Source: Streptomyces bikiniensis (lineage in GTDB: Bacteria > Actinomycetota > Actinomycetes > Streptomycetales > Streptomycetaceae). Taken from it: a stretch of DNA of 64,000 nucleotides. The translations under genes were made by a program, and so were the position numbers. This document shows, piece by piece, positions 1 through 8,199 of the stretch; within the stretch, counting starts at the first letter, position 1; every line of letters begins with the position of its first letter. The stretch lies in the NCBI GenBank assembly GCA_000716465.1, contig JNWL01000027.1:32121-96120 (forward strand). The letters are read 5' to 3'. The notes beneath the pieces are model-generated. The model saw nothing but the letters and a program-made list of their open reading frames with translations, was not told where the DNA came from and ran no database searches.

Positions 1-1
1 T

Positions 2-853
2 CGGGGTTGCACCCACGCGTGCGTGTACTGCTTCGCCCGCAAGTCCCACGCCTACCTCGACCTCGACACCGGTCTCGGTTTCGACTCCCAGATCGTCGTC
101 AAGGTCAACGCCCCCGAACTGCTCGCCCGCCAGCTCGCCTCCGCCCGCTGGCAGGGCGCGCACATCGCCGTGGGCACCAACGTCGACTGCTACCAGCGGG
201 CGGAGGGACGGTACGGCCTGATGCCGGGCATCCTCACCGCCCTGCGGGACCGCGCCAACCCCTTCTCGATCCTCACCAAGGGCACCCTGATCCTGCGCGA
301 CCTGGAACTGCTCACCCAGGCGGCCCGGGTCACCGAGGTCGGCGTCTCCGTCTCCGTCGGCTTCACCGACCGCGAGCTGTGGCGCACGGTCGAACCCGGC
401 GCCCCCTCCCCGCAGAGCCGCCTCGACACCGTTCGCGCGCTCGTCCGGAACGGCATCGAGTGCGGGGTCCTGATGGCCCCCGTGGTGCCCTTCCTGAGCG
501 ACCGGCCGGAGCAGCTGCGCGCGACGGTCCGCGCGGTGGCCGAGGCCGGGGCGAGCTCGGTCACCCCGCTCGTGCTGCACCTGCGGCCGGGCGCCCGCGA
601 GTGGTTCGCGGAGTGGCTGGGGCGCCACCACCCGGGCCTGGTGCGGCGGTACGAGCGGATGTACGCGGACGGGGCCTACGCGCCGACCTGGTACCAGCGC
701 CGGATCACCCGTCAGGTGCACGAGTTCGCGACCGAGTTCGGCATCGGTCCGGCGGGGCGGGGCGGGACGCGCCGGACCGCCGCACCGGAGGAGCCGGAAG
801 AGCCGGAGGAGCCGGACGCGGCGGCCGCTCCGGAGCAGCTCACCTTCCTCTGA
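2..853 (+). CDS. Radical SAM protein, Rv2578c-like (5' end outside window)
   Basis: The reading frame is open from base 2 and enters the window at a CTHACVYC segment. This fits the CxxxCxxC motif that binds the 4Fe-4S cluster of radical SAM enzymes (Cys at visible residues 3, 7 and 10). The remainder fits the Rv2578c-type actinobacterial radical SAM family, whose substrate is not known to me. The visible 283 residues end with an acidic, proline-rich tail containing EEPEEPEEP repeats. The true start lies upstream of the window, so N-terminal residues and promoter cannot be judged. Family assignment is by overall resemblance; the radical SAM motif itself is clear. Confidence 0.85.
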   Translation, partial: RGCTHACVYCFARKSHAYLDLDTGLGFDSQIVVKVNAPELLARQLASARWQGAHIAVGTNVDCYQRAEGRYGLMPGILTALRDRANPFSILTKGTLILRDLELLTQAARVTEVGVSVSVGFTDRELWRTVEPGAPSPQSRLDTVRALVRNGIECGVLMAPVVPFLSDRPEQLRATVRAVAEAGASSVTPLVLHLRPGAREWFAEWLGRHHPGLVRRYERMYADGAYAPTWYQRRITRQVHEFATEFGIGPAGRGGTRRTAAPEEPEEPEEPDAAAAPEQLTFL

Positions 854-993
854 GCCCGCCGGAGCCCTCGCGGCCCCGACGGCCGGGCGGATCATCGGAC
901 CGGCCCGTCTGACACGCCGTCCGATCCCCTCCTTTCGGGTCAACTCCGGGCGGAACGGGTCCCGCCGGGCCCCGTTCGAGGCACAAAGGCCCT

Positions 994-2622
994 ATGACCC
1001 CACGCGCAGGAATGCTGATCGCCGCTGGAGCGCTGGTGGCCGGGACGGTCACCGCGCTGCCCGCCGTCCCCGCGGACGCCGCCGACCCGGCCCCCCGCCC
1101 GCTCCCCCGGCTCGCCTGGACCGACTGCGCCACCAAGGCGTACCCGAAGCTCCAGTGCGCCTCCCTGGAGGTGCCACTGGACCACGACGACCCGGCCGGG
1201 CGGAAGATCACGCTCGCCCTGACCCGGGTCCCGCACACCGCGGAGTCCTTCCAGGGGCCGCTGCTCGTGAACCCGGGCGGGCCCGGCGGCAGCGGGCGCG
1301 GCATGGCGGGGTACGTGGCGGCCTCGCTGCCGCCGGAGGTGGCCGCCCAGTACGACGTGATCGGCTTCGACCCGCGCGGGGTCGGGAAGAGCGAGCCCGC
1401 GCTCGACTGCCGGCCCGGCCACTTCGCGCCGGTGCGCCCCGACTCGGTGCCGCGCGGCTCCCGGGCCGAGCGGGCGGGGACCGAGCGGGCGCGGGCCTTC
1501 GCGGAGGCCTGCGGCGAGAAGTACGGCGACGTGCTGCCGTACGTCGACACCGTGAGCGCGGCCAAGGACCTGGACGCGATCCGGTCCGCGCTCGGCGCGC
1601 CGAAGCTCAACTACCTCGGCTACTCGTACGGCACCTATCTGGGCGCCGTGTACGCGCGGCTCTTCCCGGACCGGGTGCGGCGCATGGCGCTCGACTCGGT
1701 CGTCGATCCGCACGGGGTCTGGTACGAGGGCAACCTCGGGCAGAACCTCGCCTTCGACGCGCGGCACAAGGACTTCACGGCGTGGGTGGCGCGGTACGAC
1801 GCCACGTACCGGCTCGGCACCGACCCGGCGGCGGTCGAGGCCGCCTGGTACCGGATGCGCGACGCGGTGCGCGCGGAGCCGGCCGGCGGGAAGGTCGGGC
1901 CGGGCGAGCTGGAGGACACCTTCCTGCCCGGCGGGTACTACGACGGCTACTGGCCCAAGCTGGCGAGCGCCTTCTCCGCGTACGTCAACGAGGGGGACTC
2001 CGGGCCGCTGGTCGAGGCGTACGAGCGGTACGGGGAGGCCGACGCGGCCGCCGACAACGGCTACTCGGTCTACGCGAGCGTGCAGTGCCGGGACGCGGGT
2101 TGGCCGCGCGACTGGAACGTCTGGCGCAAGGACGGCTGGGAGACGCACGCCAAGGCGCCGTTCTCCAGCTGGAACAACATCTGGTACAACGCGCCGTGCG
2201 CGTTCTGGCCGGTGGAGTCCCTGACCCCGCCGGACGTCTCCAACGACCGGGTGCCGCCGGTCCTCGTCCTCCAGGCGACGGACGACGCGGCGACGCCGTA
2301 CGAGGGTGCGGTCGCGCTGCACCGGCTGCTGCGCGGCTCCCGCCTGGTCGTGGAGGAGGGCGGCGGCAACCACGGCGTGACGCTGGCCGGGAACGACTGC
2401 CTCGACGACCACCTGGCCGCCTACCTGGCCACGGGCGAGGTCCCGCGCGGCGCGGACGGCGCCGAGGCGGACGCGGTCTGCGCCGCGCTCCCCGAGCCGG
2501 AGCCCGACCCCGTCGTCACGACCGGGTCGGCGCCCTCGGAGCGGAGCGGCACGCGCGCGGGCGCCGGGCGGACGGTGCCGGCCGGCACCGCCCTGCACGG
2601 CCTCCTCGGACACGTGCGCTGA
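994..2622 (+). CDS. Secreted alpha/beta hydrolase, tripeptidyl aminopeptidase type
   Basis: The 542-residue protein has an N-terminal signal peptide (basic start, hydrophobic stretch about residues 7-22, cleavage near PADA), so it is probably exported. The GGPGGSG segment (residues 95-101) and the nucleophile elbow GYSYG with Ser211, plus Asp431 (DAATP) and His460 (GGGNHG), give the catalytic triad of the SlpD/SlpE tripeptidyl aminopeptidase group. These enzymes remove short peptides from the N termini of secreted proteins. The C-terminal half carries the TAP-like domain. The ATG at 994 is the start that exposes the signal peptide. The gene converges on the HEAT-repeat gene. Confidence 0.88.
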   Translation: MTPRAGMLIAAGALVAGTVTALPAVPADAADPAPRPLPRLAWTDCATKAYPKLQCASLEVPLDHDDPAGRKITLALTRVPHTAESFQGPLLVNPGGPGGSGRGMAGYVAASLPPEVAAQYDVIGFDPRGVGKSEPALDCRPGHFAPVRPDSVPRGSRAERAGTERARAFAEACGEKYGDVLPYVDTVSAAKDLDAIRSALGAPKLNYLGYSYGTYLGAVYARLFPDRVRRMALDSVVDPHGVWYEGNLGQNLAFDARHKDFTAWVARYDATYRLGTDPAAVEAAWYRMRDAVRAEPAGGKVGPGELEDTFLPGGYYDGYWPKLASAFSAYVNEGDSGPLVEAYERYGEADAAADNGYSVYASVQCRDAGWPRDWNVWRKDGWETHAKAPFSSWNNIWYNAPCAFWPVESLTPPDVSNDRVPPVLVLQATDDAATPYEGAVALHRLLRGSRLVVEEGGGNHGVTLAGNDCLDDHLAAYLATGEVPRGADGAEADAVCAALPEPEPDPVVTTGSAPSERSGTRAGAGRTVPAGTALHGLLGHVR

Positions 2623-2642
2623 ACGGTCGTACGCGCTGAGGG

Positions 2643-2661
2643 CCGCCCCGTTCAGGGGCGG
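2643..2661. terminator. Hairpin between convergent genes
   Basis: CCGCCCC, a 5-nt loop GTTCA, then GGGGCGG form a perfect 7-bp stem. It spans the stop codon of the HEAT-repeat gene and lies 21 nt after the stop of the hydrolase gene. It could end transcription in both directions. There is no T-run, as is usual for high-GC actinobacteria. Confidence 0.5.
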
Positions 2662-3305
2662 TCGGCCGCGCGCTCCCGGTCGAGCAGGCCCAGGGAGCGC
2701 GCGGCCGCCGGGCCGAGGCGGGGGTGCGGCAGGGCGGCCTCCAGGGCGGGGCGGGCGCGGGGGTCGCCGAGGGCGCCCAGGCCCTCGACGCAGGCGAGGC
2801 CGACCCGCCAGTGGGGGTCGGCGGCCGGGAGGCGCCGTTCGAGGACGGTGATGAGGGCCGGTACGGACTCGGGGGCGCGCAGTTCGGCGAGGAGCCGGAC
2901 CGGCAGCAGCGCGTAGGCGGCCCGGAGTTCGTTGGTGGCGAGGGCCGCGGCGGCGCGGGCGGTGCGCGGGTCGCCGAGCCGGACCAGGGCGTGGGCGGCG
3001 GTGACGCAGCGCTCGGGGTCCCGGTGGTTGAGGAGGAGGACGAGGGCCTCGAAGGCGCGCGGGTCGCCCGCGACGCCGAGGGCGTAGGCGGCGATCTCGC
3101 GGACCCAGAGCGGCTGTCCGGGCGCGGTGAGGACGCGGTGCAGCTCCTCGGGGTCGGCGGGCAGTTCCCCGGGGTCGCCGGTCTCGGCGAGCCTGCCGAA
3201 TGCCGCCGGGACTTCTCCGGTGCCATTCCCGATCTCGGCGCGCCCGATCTCGGAGCGCAATCGATCGATCATCGAGCAGAATTCCGGATCCTCGGCGTAT
3301 TCCAT
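2652..3305 (-). CDS. HEAT-repeat protein
   Basis: The 217-residue product is built of short helical repeats with the signature of HEAT/PBS-lyase repeats: AYALGVAGDPRAFEALV, AHALVRLGDPRTARAAA and GLGALGDPRARPALEAA. Such proteins are scaffolds and have no predicted enzyme activity here. I chose the ATG at 3305 (MEYAEDPEF) because the upstream in-frame stretch to 3593 lacks repeat-like sequence and is intergenic in character. No export signal or membrane segment is seen. Function unknown. Confidence 0.72.
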   Translation of the reverse strand: MEYAEDPEFCSMIDRLRSEIGRAEIGNGTGEVPAAFGRLAETGDPGELPADPEELHRVLTAPGQPLWVREIAAYALGVAGDPRAFEALVLLLNHRDPERCVTAAHALVRLGDPRTARAAAALATNELRAAYALLPVRLLAELRAPESVPALITVLERRLPAADPHWRVGLACVEGLGALGDPRARPALEAALPHPRLGPAAARSLGLLDRERAADRP

Positions 3306-3635
3306 GAATCCGAGCCTATCCGCGATCCAGATCACACTTTCTCGACTTCCCGGGACTGGCGCGCTCGTTACCCGCCGGTTAGTCTCAGGTGAGCGGGTCA
3401 ACCCCCGCTTCTCACAACGGCCTGGTGACGCAGCCGTGGTGAGCGCACGTCGGTTCGGCAGTTTTCGACGCGGCTCCGGGACAGAGCCCGTCACCCCTTT
3501 CCCACCGGGCGCCGCCCCTTTCCGCGGGCTCCTTCCCGCGTGTTCTTCCGCGATTCTCCGCGCGCCCGGGCAATTCAGCGGCACCACCCGCACGCACTGC
3601 CCTCAGTCGTCACTCTTCCTCTCTGGAGTCCCCTG
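3306..3635. promoter_or_regulatory. Divergent intergenic region upstream of the 3-hydroxyacyl-CoA dehydrogenase gene
   Basis: These 330 bases separate the HEAT-repeat gene and the dehydrogenase gene. A GTTACCCGCCGGTTAG segment near 3367-3382 has the look of a short operator, and a small hairpin (AGCGGG-N6-CCCGCT) follows. GGAG at 3625-3628 is the likely ribosome binding site for the ATG at 3636. I see no credible gene inside. Promoter positions are not resolved. Confidence 0.35.
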
Positions 3636-5417
3636 ATGGACACCCCTCTCTCCACCGTCGCCGTCGTCGGTCTCGGCACCATGGGCGCGGGCATCGCCGA
3701 CGTCCTCGCCCGGGCCGGCCGCGAGGTCATCGGCATCGACGTCAGTGACGCCGCCGCGGCCCGGGCCGTCGCCGCCCTGGAGGCCTCCACCGCCCGCGCC
3801 GTGGCGCGCGAGCGGATCACCGAGGAGGAGCGGCAGGACGTCCTGGCCCGCTTCCGCACCTTCTCCGACCTCCAGGCAGCCGCCGGGGCCGACCTCGTGA
3901 TCGAGGTCGTGCCGGAGTCGTACGAGGCGAAGCAGGAGGTCTTCCGGGCCCTGGACGGCATCGTCCGGCCCGACGCGATCCTGGCCACCGGCACCAACGC
4001 ACTCTCCGTCACCCGGCTCGCGGCCGACTCGGCGCACCCCGAGCGGGTCCTCGGCCTGCACTTCTTCACCCCGGTCCAGGCCATGAAGCTGGTCGAGGTG
4101 GTCTCCTCGGTGCTGACCGACCCGCGGGCCGTCGACGCCGTCACGCGGCTCGCCCAGGACCTCGGCAAGGAGCCGGTGGCGGTCGGGGACCGGGCCGGTT
4201 TCATCGCGGACGGGCTGCTCTTCGGCTACCTGAACCAGGCCGCCGCCATGTACGAGGCCAAGTACGCCTCCCGCGAGGACATCGACGCGGCGATGAAGCT
4301 GGGCTGCGGCCTGCCGATGGGCCCCCTCGCGCTGCTCGACCTGGTCGGCGTGGACACGGCCCGCACGGTCCTGGAGGCCATGTACGCCTCCTCGCACGAC
4401 CGGCTGCACGCCCCGGCCCCGATCCTCAAGCAGCTCAGCGAGGCGGGTCTGACCGGCCGCAAGGCGGGCCGCGGCTTCTACACGTACGCGGCGCCGGGCT
4501 CCGACGAGGTGGTGCGCGACGCGCTGACCCCGCTGACCTCGGCGGAGAGCGGCTGCGGACGCGAGGTCCGCTCGGTCGGCGTGGCCGGCTCGGGCACCAT
4601 GGCCTCGGGCATCGCGGAGGTCTTCGCCAAGGCCGGGTACGAGGTCGTGCTCGCGGCCCGCTCCCAGGAGAAGGCGGACACGGCCAAGGCCCGGATCGCC
4701 AAGTCCCTGGACCGCTCGGTGTCCAAGGGCCGGATGACGGCCGAGGCCCGTGACGCCGTGCTCGCCCTGATCACCCCGGCCGGCACGCTCGACGCCTTCG
4801 CCGACGTCGACCTGGCGGTCGAGGCGGTGGCGGAGGACCTGGAGATCAAGCAGGACCTGTTCGCGCGGCTCGACAAGATCTGCAAGCCGGGCGCGGTGCT
4901 CGCCACCACGACCTCCTCGCTGCCGGTCGTGGCCTGCGCCCGGGCCACCACGCGCCCGCAGGACGTCATCGGGATGCACTTCTTCAACCCGGCGCCCGCG
5001 ATGAAGCTGGTGGAGATCGTCCGCACGGTCCTGACCGGCGACGACGTCCACGCCACCGTCCGCGAGGTCACCGCGAAGATCCGCAAGCACCCGGTGGACT
5101 GCGGCGACCGGGCCGGCTTCATCGTGAACGCGCTGCTCTTCCCGTACCTGAACAACGCGATCAAGATGGTCCAGGAGCACTACGCGACCCTGGACGACAT
5201 CGACGCCGCCATGAAGCTGGGCGGCGGCTACCCGATGGGGCCGTTCGAACTGCTCGACGTGGTCGGCCTGGACGTCTCGCTCGCGATCGAGCAGGTCCTG
5301 CACCGCGAGTTCCGCGACCCCGGCCTCGCCCCGGCCCCGCTCCTGGAGCACCTGGTGGCGGCCGGCTGCCTGGGCCGCAAGACGGGTCGCGGCTTCCGCG
5401 AATATGCCCGACGCTGA
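3636..5417 (+). CDS. Double-length 3-hydroxyacyl-CoA (3-hydroxybutyryl-CoA) dehydrogenase
   Basis: The 593-residue protein is an internal duplication of the 3-hydroxyacyl-CoA dehydrogenase fold. Each half has an NAD-binding glycine motif (GLGTMGAG near residue 9 and GSGTMASG near residue 313), an LHFFTP or MHFFNP segment with the catalytic histidine, and a GDRAGFI start of the C-terminal dimerisation domain. The reaction is NAD(H)-linked interconversion of acetoacetyl-CoA and 3-hydroxybutyryl-CoA, which feeds crotonyl-CoA to the ethylmalonyl-CoA genes downstream. The ATG at 3636 follows GGAG and begins the first Rossmann fold; longer readings add unconserved residues. Streptomyces commonly carry this fused form beside ccr. 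Confidence 0.88.
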   Translation: MDTPLSTVAVVGLGTMGAGIADVLARAGREVIGIDVSDAAAARAVAALEASTARAVARERITEEERQDVLARFRTFSDLQAAAGADLVIEVVPESYEAKQEVFRALDGIVRPDAILATGTNALSVTRLAADSAHPERVLGLHFFTPVQAMKLVEVVSSVLTDPRAVDAVTRLAQDLGKEPVAVGDRAGFIADGLLFGYLNQAAAMYEAKYASREDIDAAMKLGCGLPMGPLALLDLVGVDTARTVLEAMYASSHDRLHAPAPILKQLSEAGLTGRKAGRGFYTYAAPGSDEVVRDALTPLTSAESGCGREVRSVGVAGSGTMASGIAEVFAKAGYEVVLAARSQEKADTAKARIAKSLDRSVSKGRMTAEARDAVLALITPAGTLDAFADVDLAVEAVAEDLEIKQDLFARLDKICKPGAVLATTTSSLPVVACARATTRPQDVIGMHFFNPAPAMKLVEIVRTVLTGDDVHATVREVTAKIRKHPVDCGDRAGFIVNALLFPYLNNAIKMVQEHYATLDDIDAAMKLGGGYPMGPFELLDVVGLDVSLAIEQVLHREFRDPGLAPAPLLEHLVAAGCLGRKTGRGFREYARR

Positions 5418-5532
5418 GCCCCGCGCCTCCGGCTGGGGCGGGCTCCTGAGCCCCTCGGGCACCCCCGGTGCCCCGGGGGGCTCCCCGCCCCCACCTGGGC
5501 ACACTTCCCCTCCGATGCAGTACGTTCGGACC

Positions 5533-6381
5533 ATGCCCAAGGCCGCGAAGTCACCCCGTGCCACGTCCCCGTCCGACGCTCCGGAGAGCGCGGCGGGCAC
5601 CCGTGCCGCCGCTCAGCGGCTCAAGATGCGCCGGGAGCTCGCCACCGCCGCGATGGAGCTGTTCGCGACCAAGGGGTACGAGGCCACCACGGTGGACGAG
5701 ATCGCGGCCACGGCCGGGGTCGCGCGGCGGACCTTCTTCCGGCACTTCCGGTCCAAGGAAGAGGCGATCTTCCCCGACCACGACGACACCCTGGTGCGCG
5801 CGGAGGCGGTCCTCAACGCCGCCCCGCCGCACGAGCACCCGCTCGACACGGTGTGCCGGGGCATCAAGGAGGTCATGAAGATGTACGCGGCGTCCCCCGC
5901 GGTCTCCGTGGCCCGCTACCGGCTCACCCGCGAGGTGCCGACCCTGCGGGAGCGGGAGATCGCCTCGGTGGCCCGCTACGAGCGCCTCTTCACCCGGTAC
6001 CTCCTCGGGCACTTCGACGAGCGCGACCACCACGACGGCAACGACGACCCGCTGCTCGCCGAGGTGGCCGCCTCGGCGGTCGTCACCGCCCACAACCACG
6101 TGCTGCGCCGCTGGCTGCGGGCGGGCGGGCAGGGCGACGTGGAGGCCCAGCTCGACCACGCCTTCGCGATCGTCCGGGAGACCTTCGGGTCGGGCATAGG
6201 CGCCGGCCGCCCCGCCCCTTCCGCCACCGCCGCCGCGGCCGCCCCGGAGGTGCGGGAGGAGACCGCCGCCCCAGCCGTCCGGGCCTCCACCACCGGTGAC
6301 GTGGTGGTCGCCGTGGCCCGCACGGACGCGCCCCTCGACGAGGTCATGCGGACCATCCGGAAGGCGCTCGGCGCCGCCTGA
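5533..6381 (+). CDS. TetR family regulator of the ethylmalonyl-CoA genes
   Basis: The 282-residue protein has an N-terminal TetR helix-turn-helix (about residues 38-85, with TVDEIAATAGVARRTFFRHF) and a divergent ligand-binding C-terminal part. It sits between the 3-hydroxyacyl-CoA dehydrogenase and ccr, so acyl-CoA-responsive control of these genes is likely by context; the ligand is unknown. Two ATGs, at 5515 and 5533, are possible starts with weak ribosome binding sites. I chose 5533 because the added six residues look unconserved. A Pro/Ala-rich linker at about residues 225-255 separates a short C-terminal tail. Confidence 0.85.
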   Translation: MPKAAKSPRATSPSDAPESAAGTRAAAQRLKMRRELATAAMELFATKGYEATTVDEIAATAGVARRTFFRHFRSKEEAIFPDHDDTLVRAEAVLNAAPPHEHPLDTVCRGIKEVMKMYAASPAVSVARYRLTREVPTLREREIASVARYERLFTRYLLGHFDERDHHDGNDDPLLAEVAASAVVTAHNHVLRRWLRAGGQGDVEAQLDHAFAIVRETFGSGIGAGRPAPSATAAAAAPEVREETAAPAVRASTTGDVVVAVARTDAPLDEVMRTIRKALGAA

Positions 6382-6454
6382 GCCCCTTTCCGCCACGAAG
6401 GACCCACGAAAGACCCACGAAGGACCCCACGAGAACCCCAGGAGGGTCCGTCAC

Positions 6455-6487
6455 GAGGGCCGTTCCCGGATTCCGGGAACGGCCCTC
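6455..6487 (+). terminator. Strong hairpin after the TetR gene
   Basis: GAGGGCCGTTCCCGGA and its exact complement form a 16-bp inverted repeat separated by a single T, 73 bases after the TetR stop. It should separate the dehydrogenase/TetR transcript from the ccr operon. Confidence 0.75.
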
Positions 6488-6847
6488 GGCGCGTTTGCCC
6501 AGTTCGGAGCCGCTTACGGGCATGATTCGATCGATCATCGCTCATGTGTGACCGCCAGATTGCATCTGAGTGAAATCGTTGGCACGCAGTGCCTTGTCAG
6601 GTGACACGGCGTGCCATACGTTGATGTTGTCCGGGCGGCCGGCGCGCAGAGACCAACCTCGTGCGCCGGCTGTCCCCACAAGCCGACGGCTCGTGTGCCC
6701 GGACGCCTGCGTCACAGGCACCCCCGCGCCGGACCGGCGCCGCGCCACCGCACCACCCAGCCGAACCGACGGCACACCTCCAGAGCAGAACCCACCGCCG
6801 TAACCCTCAGGCGTCCTCCCCCGGACGCTCACCGCCGGAGGCAACCC
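6488..6847 (+). promoter_or_regulatory. Promoter and long leader of the ccr operon
   Basis: TTGTCA at 6594-6599 and TACGTT at 6617-6622, with a 17-nt spacer, make a good vegetative-type promoter. Inverted half-sites TGGCACG (6580-6586) and CGTGCCA (6610-6616) flank the -35 box, and GGCAC-N3-GTGCC overlaps the left one; these are candidate operators for the adjacent TetR protein. Transcription from here would leave a leader of about 220 bases before the GTG at 6848. I see no recognisable riboswitch or small gene in the leader. Confidence 0.5.
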
Positions 6848-8185
6848 GTGAAGGAAATCCTGGACGCGATCCAGTCCCCGGACTCCACGTCCGCCGACTT
6901 CGTGAACATCAAGCTCCCCGAGTCGTACCGCGCCGTCACCGTCCACAAGGACGAGGCGGAGATGTTCACCGGGGTCGCGAGCCGCGACAAGGACCCGCGC
7001 AAGTCGCTCCACCTGGACGACGTCCCGCTGCCCGAGCTGGGCCCGGGCGAGGCGCTCGTCGCCGTCATGGCCTCCTCGGTCAACTACAACTCGGTCTGGA
7101 CCTCGATCTTCGAGCCGGTCTCGACCTTCGGCTTCCTGGAGCGCTACGGGCGCCTCTCCGAACTGACCAAGCGCCACGACCTGCCGTACCACATCATCGG
7201 CTCCGACCTCGCGGGCGTCGTCCTGCGCACCGGCCCGGGCGTGAACTCCTGGAAGCCCGGCGACGAGGTCGTCGCGCACTGTCTGAGCGTCGAGCTGGAG
7301 TCCTCCGACGGCCACAACGACACGATGCTCGACCCCGAGCAGCGCATCTGGGGCTTCGAGACCAACTTCGGCGGCCTGGCGGAGATCGCCCTCGTCAAGT
7401 CCAACCAGCTCATGCCGAAGCCCGACCACCTGAGCTGGGAGGAGGCGGCGGCCCCGGGCCTCGTCAACTCCACCGCCTACCGCCAGCTGGTCTCCCGCAA
7501 CGGCGCCGGCATGAAGCAGGGCGACAACGTCCTGATCTGGGGCGCGAGCGGCGGCCTCGGCTCGTACGCCACGCAGTTCGCCCTGGCCGGCGGCGCCAAC
7601 CCGATCTGTGTCGTCTCCTCCCCCGAGAAGGCCGACATCTGCCGGTCCATGGGCGCCGAGGCGGTCATCGACCGCAACGCCGAGGGCTACAGGTTCTGGA
7701 AGGACGAGAACACCCAGGACCCGAAGGAGTGGAAGCGCTTCGGCAAGCGCATCCGCGAGCTGACCGGCGGCGAGGACATCGACATCGTCTTCGAGCACCC
7801 GGGCCGCGAGACCTTCGGCGCCTCGGTGTACGTCACCCGCAAGGGCGGCACCATCACCACCTGCGCCTCCACCTCCGGCTACATGCACCAGTACGACAAC
7901 CGCTACCTGTGGATGTCGCTCAAGCGGATCATCGGCTCGCACTTCGCGAACTACCGCGAGGCCTGGGAGGCCAACCGCCTCATCGCCAAGGGCAAGATCC
8001 ACCCGACCCTGTCGAAGGTCTACTCCCTGGAGGAGACCGGCCAGGCCGCCTACGACGTCCACCGCAACCTCCACCAGGGCAAGGTCGGCGTCCTCGCCCT
8101 CTCGCCCCAGGAGGGCCTGGGCGTGCGCGACCCGGAGCTGCGGTCCCAGCACATCGACGCCATCAACCGCTTCCGCAACATCTGA
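6848..8185 (+). CDS. ccr: Crotonyl-CoA carboxylase/reductase
   Basis: The product, 445 residues, has the usual length of Ccr, a medium-chain dehydrogenase/reductase that uses NADPH and CO2 to turn crotonyl-CoA into ethylmalonyl-CoA. Visible features are the N-terminal VKEILDAI segment, the GroES-like part with HIIGSDLAGVV, the nucleotide-binding WGASGGLGSYATQ and the tail DVHRNLHQGKVGVL. The GTG start at 6848 is preceded by GGAGG at about 6837. It is the first gene of the ccr-ecm-mcl-mch-mcd operon. Besides acetyl-CoA assimilation, Ccr provides ethylmalonyl-CoA extender units for polyketides. Identification is firm. Confidence 0.96.
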   Translation: MKEILDAIQSPDSTSADFVNIKLPESYRAVTVHKDEAEMFTGVASRDKDPRKSLHLDDVPLPELGPGEALVAVMASSVNYNSVWTSIFEPVSTFGFLERYGRLSELTKRHDLPYHIIGSDLAGVVLRTGPGVNSWKPGDEVVAHCLSVELESSDGHNDTMLDPEQRIWGFETNFGGLAEIALVKSNQLMPKPDHLSWEEAAAPGLVNSTAYRQLVSRNGAGMKQGDNVLIWGASGGLGSYATQFALAGGANPICVVSSPEKADICRSMGAEAVIDRNAEGYRFWKDENTQDPKEWKRFGKRIRELTGGEDIDIVFEHPGRETFGASVYVTRKGGTITTCASTSGYMHQYDNRYLWMSLKRIIGSHFANYREAWEANRLIAKGKIHPTLSKVYSLEETGQAAYDVHRNLHQGKVGVLALSPQEGLGVRDPELRSQHIDAINRFRNI

Positions 8186-8199
8186 GCCCGGGACCATAG

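Noticed and set aside
3603..5600. Very long open frame antisense to the 3-hydroxyacyl-CoA dehydrogenase gene
   Set aside because: It has no recognisable domain, is rich in Arg, Gly, Ala and Val, and mirrors a well supported gene. It is a product of high third-position GC.
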